DNA of 61,982 nt, from contig NZ_DAXETW010000008.1 of the NCBI RefSeq assembly GCF_051155795.1, forward strand, positions 1 through 61,982, in the 5' to 3' direction. The DNA is from Longibacter sp051155795 (GTDB lineage: Bacteria; Bacteroidota; Rhodothermia; Rhodothermales; Salinibacteraceae). The translations under genes were made by a program, and so were the position numbers. Below are positions 35,675-43,663 of this stretch, piece by piece. Every line of letters begins with the position of its first letter. Positions within the stretch are counted from its first letter, which is position 1. The notes below the pieces were generated by a model. The model searched no databases. It had not been told where the DNA came from and worked only from the letters and a program-made list of their open reading frames with translations.

Positions 35675-38600
35675 TTACGCCGCTCCGTCGATATCAAGTG
35701 GAAGATGAACGGTAAACGTCGTCCCGCCGCCAGGGGTCGAGGACCAGTCCAGCCATCCCTCGTAGACGTCGATGGCCCGGCGAACGATCGTCATACCGAG
35801 GCCGACGCCCTCCACTTTGCCGACATTGCCGCCGCGGTAGAATGCCTGAAATAGATGCGGCTCATCCGACGGGTCGATGCCAATACCGTGATCTCGCACA
35901 CGCAGGCGAAGGTCTCCGTCCTGGAGCGTGAGCTTGATGTCTACTGGCTGGTCGTCAGGGCTGTATTTCAGGGCATTGGAGGCGAGATTGCCGAGGATGT
36001 GATGGAGAAGGTCTCGGTCCACCGGCACCTGGCGTGGGAGGTCGTCGATCTCGATGTTCAGGCGACGATGATGTCCGAAGTGCGAACGCATCTCCTCGCC
36101 GATCTCCCGCATGAAGTACCGGAGGTCGGTGTTCACCCGATCCGGCCCGTGATTCTGCGCGTCGAGCTTGCTGGTCGTGATCACATCTCCGAGCAACCGC
36201 GTCATCCGGTCGACCTGCCGGCGGATTCGCCGCAGGTACTTGTCGCGTTTCTCGTCTCGCCCCTGCTCAATGAATCGAGCGATCATCTCAGACGAGCTGC
36301 GGATGGTCGATAGGGGCGTTCGAAACTCGTGAGATACCATGCTCACGAAGCTGGACTTGAGCTTATTTAGCTCGCGCTCTCGCTGAAGAGCGTCGCGCGT
36401 TTTCTGCTCCATGCGTTTACGCTCCGTGATGTCGTGGAGCGTCCCCGCAACACCCGCTCGGCGCCCGTCTTCGTCATAGAGGACCTGCGCGAACATAGCC
36501 ATCCACCGTTGCCCGTAACGGCCGTGCAACCGGACCTCGAAGCGTCCTTCTTCTGCCCCGCCGAGGATGGAGCGCGTGTCCTCGGGACGATCGACGTGCT
36601 CGCTTACGATATGTTCATCGAATCGCTCCCCCAGGCTCTCTTCAACGGGGAAGCCGGTCGCGTCCTCCCACGCCGGATTCAGAAACGTCCAGCAACCGTC
36701 GGTATCCGTCTGAAACACGATGTCGCGAACGTTTTCGACAACCGTACGATACTGCGCCTCTCGCTCACGCAAGGCCTGCTCGGTCTCCATCCTCGCGAGC
36801 GAGTTGGCGAACGTGTCGCCGAGCACGCGGAGGAGCATGATCGTCTCCTCCTCCCACGACCGGGGTTGCCGGACCGCGTCGAACCCGACGAACCCGACCA
36901 GTTCCGATCCTTCCGTCATCGGCACGACGACGAGCGACTCGATGTCCTGCGGCTCGAGTAATTCCCGAAACCCGTCCGCCGCGTCGGGTAGATCCTTGAC
37001 GCGCGGAATGTGAATCGGTCGCATCTTCCGAAGCTGGTCGTGAAACCAGGGGTACGTCTCCGCCGGCACGTCGGAGGCCTTATCTTTTTGCGGCGAGATG
37101 CCCGGTGCGCACCACTCGTGCGTGTAGCGGTAGTTCGAGCCATCGTCGGAAGCGAGAAAGACGTAGCTCCGGTCCGCGCCGACGAAGGGGCCGATCCGAC
37201 CGAGGGCATCTTCGATCGTCTCATCGGTGATCTCCGAACCGGTGTCGATTAGCCGGGTCGAGAGGTCAACAATCAGGTTCTCCATCAGGACGCGGTACTC
37301 CAGCTTGCTCTGGGCGCGCCGCCATTCGGTAACATCACGGATCACCGTCTGCGCGGCGGGCTCTCCGTCGTACTGAACAGCCACCGACTGGGCCACCACA
37401 ACTCGCACATCCCCGTCCAGGCGTCGGACTCGGTGCTCGAACGGATCTGTGCTGTGCCCCGCGTACACACGCTCAGCCCGGGCTTTCACCTCATTCCGAA
37501 ACGAGGGCTCCACAAACTGCATCAGCCCACGGCCGATCAGGTCTTCCGGTCGTCCGCCGAAGAGCTCGGCCCCGCTGGGGTTAATGTAGCGGATCTGCCC
37601 GTTGATGCTGATCATGATCGGGTCCATGTGCGACTCTACGAGACGGCGCCACCGTTCCTCGCTCTGTCGCGTGGCTTCCTCCTGCCGCTTCTGGTCGGTC
37701 ACGTTCACCGCATAACCGGCGAACCGATCAGGCTGCCCCTCCATCGGCACACGCGAGCACACCGAACGAATCCACCGCTCCCCCCCGTCGGGCAGATTGA
37801 GGCGAAACTCCGTCGTCAGCGACTCATCCGGAGCCAGCCGCCAGAGATCCCGAAGGGCGCGCTGGACACGCACCAGATCATCAGGGTGAATGTGAGCCAG
37901 GAACGAGAGCGGATCGTCATACAGCGCGGACGTTTCCGCCTGCCAGACGCTCTCGTAGGCCGGGTTGACATAGAGCAGGTCGGTGCGCGTCGACAGGAAG
38001 AACACGCCTTCCACATTCTCGGCCATCTGCCGAAAGCGCGACTCGCTTTCCTGCAGCGCGCGCTCGGCGGAGACGCGGTCGGTGACGTCGCGCGTCGAGG
38101 CGATCACGTCCAGCGGTGCGCCCGTCGCCGGGTCGAATCGAAGCTGACTGGTCACCTCCACCCAGATGTAATGACCGCGCGCATGACGAAGGCGCACGCG
38201 ATCCTTCGTAACTTCCCCGTCCAGGACCGCCGTAGCGCTCTGCTCCATAACCGGCCGATCCGCGGGGTGAATCAGATCGATAATCCGGCGTCCAACAATA
38301 TCCTCCGCGTCATACCCGAGGAGGTCAGCCGTCGATGGCGACGCATACAGACACGTGGTGTCCGGGGCGTGCCGGGAGATCACGTCCGCGACGTGTTCAG
38401 CAATCAGGTGGTACTGCTGCTCGTGCTCGCGGAGTGCCTGCCGCACCATGCTTTGCTCATCGAGCCGCGTCCCGCTGATGCTGACGCGGTCGCTCGCGTT
38501 GTTGATGCGGGTGGCCGCGAGGACGTACGGGACCGGCCGCAGGGGCCGGAGCGCCTTCGAGCGGTGGCCTCTGCTTCCTACGAGTTCGGCCTGCATCGTC

Positions 38601-39154
38601 GCCCGCCCCTCGGTGCGTGCTCGCCGGACGATGAGTTCCAGTCGCCGACCGGTTTCCGGAAAGAGGTCCGTCAGCACACGACCGCGGAGGGTTCCCCCCG
38701 CCATGCCGGCTGCGCTCGCAAACGCGTCGTTCCATCGGAGTACCGCGCCGTTTTCATTCACGATCACGAACAGTCCGTCGAGACCGCGTACAACGCCGCG
38801 AGATAGTTCGCGCTCATTCTTGAGCGCCGCCTCGAGCTCCGAACGCGACATCTCCGACACCGGGACGGCGTGCTCCGCCGGTGTCGATCCGTGGAAAGCG
38901 TCCGGAGCGCCGTTTCCCTGCGCCGTCGAATGCAACGATGGCCCACGGGTACCGGAATCCGACACGTCTGCCTCCTCGGGACCAACGGCCATCGCCGGAA
39001 TTGCCAGCAACAGCCAGGCTGCTATTTCCGTTGACAGACCCAGGCACACGCCCCCGACCAAAACCGCCATCGAGAACATGCGTACGCTACAGTTCCTCCA
39101 ACAAAAGCGGCGATGGACGTACTTCAGAAAATGGACGACGCGTGCTGAGAACAT
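35675..39154 (-). CDS. Multi-PAS/GAF membrane-anchored histidine kinase
   Basis: 1159 aa from the ATG at 39154; the frame is open 59 codons further, but a start close to the membrane helix is more likely. Order: a hydrophobic anchor (~26-58), PAS (~121-190), PAS (~247-361), PAS (~371-489), PAS (~498-613), GAF (~621-789), PAS (~799-913), HisKA with H942 in SMVSHEFRTPLSTIRSS (~931-999), and HATPase with N box HHILGNLASNALKYSPDDQP, G1 VRDHGIGIDP and G2 GVGLGMTIVRR. No PYP-type cysteine, LOV GRNCRFLQ motif or bilin-binding GAF cysteine was seen, so it is not itself an obvious photoreceptor. It may read the state of PYP or of the PYP-like scaffold proteins, or oxygen/redox. Divergent from the 39467 coil gene. 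Confidence 0.92.
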   Translation of the reverse strand: MFSARVVHFLKYVHRRFCWRNCSVRMFSMAVLVGGVCLGLSTEIAAWLLLAIPAMAVGPEEADVSDSGTRGPSLHSTAQGNGAPDAFHGSTPAEHAVPVSEMSRSELEAALKNERELSRGVVRGLDGLFVIVNENGAVLRWNDAFASAAGMAGGTLRGRVLTDLFPETGRRLELIVRRARTEGRATMQAELVGSRGHRSKALRPLRPVPYVLAATRINNASDRVSISGTRLDEQSMVRQALREHEQQYHLIAEHVADVISRHAPDTTCLYASPSTADLLGYDAEDIVGRRIIDLIHPADRPVMEQSATAVLDGEVTKDRVRLRHARGHYIWVEVTSQLRFDPATGAPLDVIASTRDVTDRVSAERALQESESRFRQMAENVEGVFFLSTRTDLLYVNPAYESVWQAETSALYDDPLSFLAHIHPDDLVRVQRALRDLWRLAPDESLTTEFRLNLPDGGERWIRSVCSRVPMEGQPDRFAGYAVNVTDQKRQEEATRQSEERWRRLVESHMDPIMISINGQIRYINPSGAELFGGRPEDLIGRGLMQFVEPSFRNEVKARAERVYAGHSTDPFEHRVRRLDGDVRVVVAQSVAVQYDGEPAAQTVIRDVTEWRRAQSKLEYRVLMENLIVDLSTRLIDTGSEITDETIEDALGRIGPFVGADRSYVFLASDDGSNYRYTHEWCAPGISPQKDKASDVPAETYPWFHDQLRKMRPIHIPRVKDLPDAADGFRELLEPQDIESLVVVPMTEGSELVGFVGFDAVRQPRSWEEETIMLLRVLGDTFANSLARMETEQALREREAQYRTVVENVRDIVFQTDTDGCWTFLNPAWEDATGFPVEESLGERFDEHIVSEHVDRPEDTRSILGGAEEGRFEVRLHGRYGQRWMAMFAQVLYDEDGRRAGVAGTLHDITERKRMEQKTRDALQRERELNKLKSSFVSMVSHEFRTPLSTIRSSSEMIARFIEQGRDEKRDKYLRRIRRQVDRMTRLLGDVITTSKLDAQNHGPDRVNTDLRYFMREIGEEMRSHFGHHRRLNIEIDDLPRQVPVDRDLLHHILGNLASNALKYSPDDQPVDIKLTLQDGDLRLRVRDHGIGIDPSDEPHLFQAFYRGGNVGKVEGVGLGMTIVRRAIDVYEGWLDWSSTPGGGTTFTVHLPLDIDGAA

Positions 39155-39466
39155 GTCGTTCGGTGATAGCACGGGACGGGCAATCGGGGCGGACCGAAAC
39201 GGGAGCAGCGCAGCTAAATAGTCCGGCAGGAGTGTACTATAGAGACGACGTTCTTCGGTCACATGTTCGCCCCGGGCTACGACTCCCTGGGCGAGAAGGT
39301 GTCGGTTCGCCCGGTCCCCGTCGGAGAGCATATGCCGCTCCGGGTGTAACGGTCGCGGAATTGAACGGGCCCCAGGGGAACGGCCATTTTCATGAGGGGA
39401 TAGGAATCGATCGCTGGCCTCCTTTCTATTTGCACGACGTTCCGACCGTACTCGATTGATCGCACC
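39155..39466. promoter_or_regulatory. Divergent promoter region between kinase and second coil gene
   Basis: 312 bases between the divergent kinase and coil/PYP-like genes, so both promoters should be here. No firm motif. A TGGC followed 11 bases later by TTGCAC near 39415-39435 looks like sigma-54 at first sight, but its spacing is wrong. Confidence 0.45.
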
Positions 39467-41110
39467 ATGGACTCTCCCGACGACCGCTCTTCACACGACC
39501 GCCTGCAGACCCGCTGGGCAGAGCTCTGCGACATTCTGAATGCGGCGGATGCAGACGAAGCGATCGCGAAAGTTCAGGAACTCCAGCTTGACGCCCTGCA
39601 GGAGACCGCAGACGCTGCCGCGAGTGCGCTTGACTCGAGCGAGGCCTACGATCTACTGCATCGAATCGAAGGGCGATTGAGCGAACTGCGCCGTTCACCC
39701 GCGCTCCCGGAGCACGTTCTGGACGCCCTGGATTCGGAGGAGCCCGCAGAAGCGAAGGAAGAGATCCGATTCATCAAGCAACGAATCCGCGACCTGGAAT
39801 CGCAACACGAACTGCTCGTGGATGCTGGTATCAACGGCGCCTCGGAAGCGCTGTCGATGATTGAAAGCATGGAGGAGCAGCTCCGCGAGATGTACCAGGA
39901 AAAAGAAACGCAGCTCCGTGTGGAGGAGCGCACGGCAGACCTGGCCGACGAAGACACGTTCGACCAGCTCCAGCGCCTCCTCGCCCGGGAAGAACGCCTG
40001 CAGCGGGAACTGGGCGTGACGACATCCGAGGAGGTCATCGAGATGGTGCGCGGTCTGGCGTCTCAACTCGATGAGTTGTATGAGGACCGGGAGGCAGACC
40101 AGCCGGTCCCGCCGGCAGCAACCGGAGACGGCAGCACGGCAGCAACAGAACGCGAGCGCAAGCTCCAGCGCGAACTTGGCGTCTCCGACCCTGCCGACGT
40201 GGTCGAGATGGTCAACGGCCTGGTCCAGCAGCTCGAAGAGCTGTATGAGGCACGGGAGCGTCTCGCCCAGGTCAACCTCGAGGACGCAGACAGCGTCATC
40301 GGCATGATCTCGAGCATGGAGCAGCAGCTCGAGTTGCTGTACGCAGATCGAGAAAGAATGTCAGAGCGAGGCATCGAAAGCATCGATCAGGCGATCTCGA
40401 TGATCGAGAGCATGGAAACGCAGCTGGAAGCGCTCTACGCGGAGCGTACCGCGCCGGCAGCGCCCGACGACCCCGATCGCCTCCGCGAACTTGAAACTAA
40501 ACTCGACGAACTGGCTGCCGAAAAGGAGGCCCTTCAGGAGCAGCGACGTGCGATGTCATCAGGGGATGCACAGGAGACGCTGGAACGAGAACTCGGGGTG
40601 TCCGACCCGGAACACGTAGTGCAACTGGTTCAGAGTATGGAACAGCAGTTGCGAGACATGTACGCCGAACGGGAGGCGCCGCTGGATATGGCCGTCGCCG
40701 AAGAGGGTGGCGGTGACAGCGGCCCCGAGGTGCTCGACCGCGAGCGGTTGACGCAGCTATCCCAGATGTCTGAAGCCGAGCGCAACGCCATGGACGTCGG
40801 TATCCTTCACGTGGACGACGAAGGCCGCGTCATGTACGCAAACGACGCGGCCGCCCGGACGCTTCCGGGCGTGTCCGGGTCGACGGGGGACGCGCTTGCG
40901 GACCGAAACTTCTTCTTCTCGCTCGCCCCTGGCACCAACAACTCGCTCTTCCGGGGCCGATTCAAGGACGGAGTTGACCGGAACCGCCTGGATGTGCGCT
41001 TTCCATACACGATCATCCATCCGACTCAGCCGCGCGTCAACCTCGCCGTCCACTTGTATCGCACCGGCACCAACACCAACTGGATTCTTCTTCGACGCCT
41101 TTCCTCCTGA
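39467..41110 (+). CDS. Second helical-repeat protein ending in a chromophore-less PYP-like domain
   Basis: 547 aa, a shorter paralog of the protein at 28922. The shared N-terminal module is at 11-44 (QTRWAELCDILNAADADEAI). Six helix-turn units follow, each with the motif [SG][ML]xxQLxxxYxxRE (134-147, 196-209, 251-264, 283-296, 315-327, 390-403), and G-V/I-turns at 121, 183, 238, 302 and 377. Residues ~436-547 align with PYP (MDVGILHVDDEGRVMYANDA; RNFFFSLAPGTNNSLFRGRF; ends WILLRRLSS). The chromophore Cys position is G489 and no Glu is available at the Glu46 position, so it cannot carry the p-coumarate in the PYP way. Upstream of pyp copy 3 by 134 bases, the same order as at the first site (coil, then pyp). 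Unknown function. Confidence 0.93.
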   Translation: MDSPDDRSSHDRLQTRWAELCDILNAADADEAIAKVQELQLDALQETADAAASALDSSEAYDLLHRIEGRLSELRRSPALPEHVLDALDSEEPAEAKEEIRFIKQRIRDLESQHELLVDAGINGASEALSMIESMEEQLREMYQEKETQLRVEERTADLADEDTFDQLQRLLAREERLQRELGVTTSEEVIEMVRGLASQLDELYEDREADQPVPPAATGDGSTAATERERKLQRELGVSDPADVVEMVNGLVQQLEELYEARERLAQVNLEDADSVIGMISSMEQQLELLYADRERMSERGIESIDQAISMIESMETQLEALYAERTAPAAPDDPDRLRELETKLDELAAEKEALQEQRRAMSSGDAQETLERELGVSDPEHVVQLVQSMEQQLRDMYAEREAPLDMAVAEEGGGDSGPEVLDRERLTQLSQMSEAERNAMDVGILHVDDEGRVMYANDAAARTLPGVSGSTGDALADRNFFFSLAPGTNNSLFRGRFKDGVDRNRLDVRFPYTIIHPTQPRVNLAVHLYRTGTNTNWILLRRLSS

Positions 41111-41244
41111 ACAGGCCGCGTTCGCGCTCTTTCCTCATTGCGCATACCGTAACTTGCGGCTCGCCGCGTTCCTCCGTTTTTTGACGGGTGCCGAGAGGCG
41201 GCGCGCGGCCTGCACAGCGGCTCCGACTTTGATCGACTCGATTT

Positions 41245-41718
41245 ATGGCTGACGACCGAAAAAAGAAATACCCCTTCCTCGACGCAGATACCGACACCCC
41301 CATGAACGCTTCCAACGGACACGTGTCCGACGATGCCGTGAATGACACCGACCTTTACTTCGACGATGATAAGCTGGGCGAAAAGCTCCGACATCAAGAC
41401 GCCGACGCGCTCGATACAGCAGGCTTCGGCGTCATTAAGGTGGACGATGAAGGCATCGTCGAATTCTTCAATCAGTGGGAGTCGGAACTCAGTGGTGTGA
41501 AAAAAGAGGAGGCCGAGGGGCGCAACTTCTTTACGCAGGTCGCGCCGTGCACCAACAACCGCCTCTTTCGCGGCCGATTCAAGAAGGGCGTCCGACGAGG
41601 AGAACTCGACGAGACGTTTACCTACACCTACACGTACAAAATGCGTCCGACGCTCGTTGAGGTGCACATGTACCGGGATGAATCCGGCAACAACTGGATC
41701 ATGGTCCAGAAATTTTAA
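41245..41718 (+). CDS. pyp: Photoactive yellow protein, copy 3 (Phe at position 42)
   Basis: 157 aa. N-terminus RKKKYPFLDADTD, with the Y9-x-F11-L12 pattern seen in the other two copies, then an acidic linker and the PYP domain (~37-157). Pocket: F75 at the Tyr42 position, E79 at Glu46, S83 at Thr50, chromophore cysteine C102 in NFFTQVAPCTNN, Met in TYKMRPT. W78 next to the glutamate replaces the Tyr of copies 1 and 2. Ends WIMVQKF. Downstream come the two chromophore-synthesis genes, an arrangement (pyp, pcl, tal) known from other PYP organisms. PYP identity is firm. Confidence 0.95.
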   Translation: MADDRKKKYPFLDADTDTPMNASNGHVSDDAVNDTDLYFDDDKLGEKLRHQDADALDTAGFGVIKVDDEGIVEFFNQWESELSGVKKEEAEGRNFFTQVAPCTNNRLFRGRFKKGVRRGELDETFTYTYTYKMRPTLVEVHMYRDESGNNWIMVQKF

Positions 41719-42034
41719 TGCCTCCCTCCGGCGGAAGCGTCGCTCTGCTGCTCCGAACGTCTGACAAACTGCTGTAACAGACAAGGCGGTGCGGCGAGCA
41801 CAGGAATCCTAAAGAGTTGCCCCGCCTTCAACCTCTTGCACGGTGCATTAGGGTTCTCCGGACAGACCCGACGGCGATGCTACCGTGCTCACTGCGACAA
41901 CCGGATTCGTGAATATCCTGGACCGGGGTGCATCACCGACACCCCTTCTACCCTCGCGGGCACGAACCGGCTCGGTACATTTTTCGCGTGGACGTTCTCT
42001 GCACGCGACGTCAAGATTTTCGTCTTCAACGCTG
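41719..42034. other. Gap between pyp copy 3 and the p-coumaryl ligase
   Basis: 316 bases. It contains a second copy of CCTTCAACCTCTTG (41825-41838) found before the giant coil gene. The ligase frame is open back to 41885, but the encoded residues lack similarity to the enzyme. It could be leader or a separate promoter. Confidence 0.4.
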
Positions 42035-43654
42035 ATGATCGGCCGCAACGGAACCATCCAACCTTCCTCTGACTCGTGCTGGGGTCGCCCGTCGTCGTCC
42101 TCCGGCGACCCCTCGAGCGTGCAGGAGGCATACGAGCTGTCACGAGCAGAGGATCGTGCATCGGTGGCGGACGATGACGGGGTCAATCCGTGGCATAGCC
42201 TCCTCTACGACCGGCTTCGGGATCGTGCGCTGCCGGCGCTCATCGCGGACGATACCATTACTCCGGCGGCGTCGCTCTGGACCGGTTCACGCCTGTGGCT
42301 TGATTCGTTTCGTTCCCTGGGCCTGAAGCCCGGCGACCGTCTCCTCCTGTCCATGAGTCCGTCCGCGGCATTCGTGCAGGTCTTCGTCGCCGCGATCTGG
42401 CAGGGCCTGTCACTCGTCATGCTGCGGCCCGGAGCCAACGTTGAAGCCCGCCTCGCCGCGATGGATGCCCGCGCGGCCGTGGTAGATATCGATACCGACG
42501 ACCCGTCTACTGCGCCATCGGATGCATCGCTATCGCACACATGGCAGGCGAAGGGCCCCGCCGGCCCACAGACGGAACCGAAGGAACTCCGACCCACGGA
42601 CAAGCCCCGGACCCCGCACGCTCGCTTTTTTCTAAGCACGTCCGGCACCACCGGCGAGCCGACCTGGGTGGCGTTGTCGGACCGGAACGTCCTGTCCGTT
42701 CTCGCGAGTCACATGCCGCATCTCGCCCTCTGCAATGCCCGGACGCTCTCCGTGCTGCCCTGGTCTCACGCCTTCGGGCTCGTACTGGACTTCCTCCCGG
42801 CGCTTCTTTCGGAAGCGGAAATCATCCGAGATCCGTACGGCGGCCGCGACCCGGAGGAGCTCCTGCGTCTTGCACGGGCCTGGGGCGCAACCCACCTCTC
42901 CTCTGTCCCGCTCGTGATTGATCGCCTCTCAAAGGTCGACGGAGGGCCGGATATGCTATGTTCACTGGAAGGCGGCATTGTCGGCGGCGCCCCGGTGTCG
43001 GGCGGAGTCGCCCAATTGCTCTCCGGAACATCCCTGCGGGCCGGGTACGGGCAAACGGAAGCCTCCCCGGGCATCGCCCTCGGCCCCCCCGGGAGCTGGT
43101 CGGCCAACTACCTCGGACGCCCCCTCGGATGCGACACCCGCGTCGACGACCGGGGGGAACTGCATTTCCAGGGCGACAACGCCTGCATCGGAGTCTGGAA
43201 AGACGGAGCCCTCCAGCGACGCGATCCGGAGCGAACCGTCGCCACCGGCGACCTCGTGTCCTGCGACGGCGATGACCTGTTTTTTCGTGGACGAACGGAT
43301 CAGACCTTTAAACTCTCGAACGGGCGACTCGTCGCCGCCGGGAAAATCGAAGCCGATCTCGAACAACGCTTCGACACGGTCGACGAGGCCTTCCTGTATA
43401 CACCGGACGGCCACAACGTGGCTATCGCCGTTCGCCTTTCCGCACCGGACGCCTCTCTCCCGTCGACAGACGCGATTCGTGCAGCCGTCGGATCGGTCGG
43501 CGAGCGACTTCTTGGTGCACACGCCGTGCCTGCAGATCGATGGAAAACCACGCCGAAGGGGACGGTCGCAAGACAGGAAATGAAGGCGTTCCTCCAGCGA
43601 ACCTTTTCTGAACGCGCCTCGTCCTCTTTCTCCCCGCCTTTCTCTTCCTCCTGA
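42035..43654 (+). CDS. pcl: p-Coumaryl-CoA ligase-like enzyme for the PYP chromophore
   Basis: About 539 aa from the ATG at 42035. The start is uncertain: the frame opens at 41885, a GTG lies at 42119, and clear similarity begins near 42185. An AMP-binding (ANL) enzyme that should activate p-coumarate as a thioester for transfer to the PYP cysteine. Motifs: P-loop STSGTTGEPTWV (around 201-212), LPWSHAFGLVLDFLPALL, YGQTEASPG, NYLGRPLG, ATGDLV, and the hinge GRTDQTFKLSNGRLVAAGKI. Two oddities: the usual Lys after SGTTGxP is Thr, and the C-terminal GKxxR catalytic lysine site reads PKGTVAR, with Lys one step early. Activity is therefore less certain than identity. It ends ten bases before tal, so they are coupled. 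Confidence 0.86.
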   Translation: MIGRNGTIQPSSDSCWGRPSSSSGDPSSVQEAYELSRAEDRASVADDDGVNPWHSLLYDRLRDRALPALIADDTITPAASLWTGSRLWLDSFRSLGLKPGDRLLLSMSPSAAFVQVFVAAIWQGLSLVMLRPGANVEARLAAMDARAAVVDIDTDDPSTAPSDASLSHTWQAKGPAGPQTEPKELRPTDKPRTPHARFFLSTSGTTGEPTWVALSDRNVLSVLASHMPHLALCNARTLSVLPWSHAFGLVLDFLPALLSEAEIIRDPYGGRDPEELLRLARAWGATHLSSVPLVIDRLSKVDGGPDMLCSLEGGIVGGAPVSGGVAQLLSGTSLRAGYGQTEASPGIALGPPGSWSANYLGRPLGCDTRVDDRGELHFQGDNACIGVWKDGALQRRDPERTVATGDLVSCDGDDLFFRGRTDQTFKLSNGRLVAAGKIEADLEQRFDTVDEAFLYTPDGHNVAIAVRLSAPDASLPSTDAIRAAVGSVGERLLGAHAVPADRWKTTPKGTVARQEMKAFLQRTFSERASSSFSPPFSSS

Positions 43655-43663
43655 CTGTCCTGC

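Noticed and set aside
37433..38806. 457-codon plus-strand open frame
   Set aside because: Antisense to the PAS domains of the histidine kinase; no recognisable domains.
35675..39154. Histidine kinase as a bacteriophytochrome or LOV photoreceptor
   Set aside because: No LOV GRNCRFLQ motif in any PAS and no PAS/GAF/PHY order with a bilin cysteine; the Cys in the GAF (HEWCAPG) is common in ordinary GAF kinases.
39415..39435. Possible sigma-54 promoter before the 39467 gene
   Set aside because: The GG and GC elements are 16 bases apart instead of the required spacing, and no sigma-54 activator was seen.
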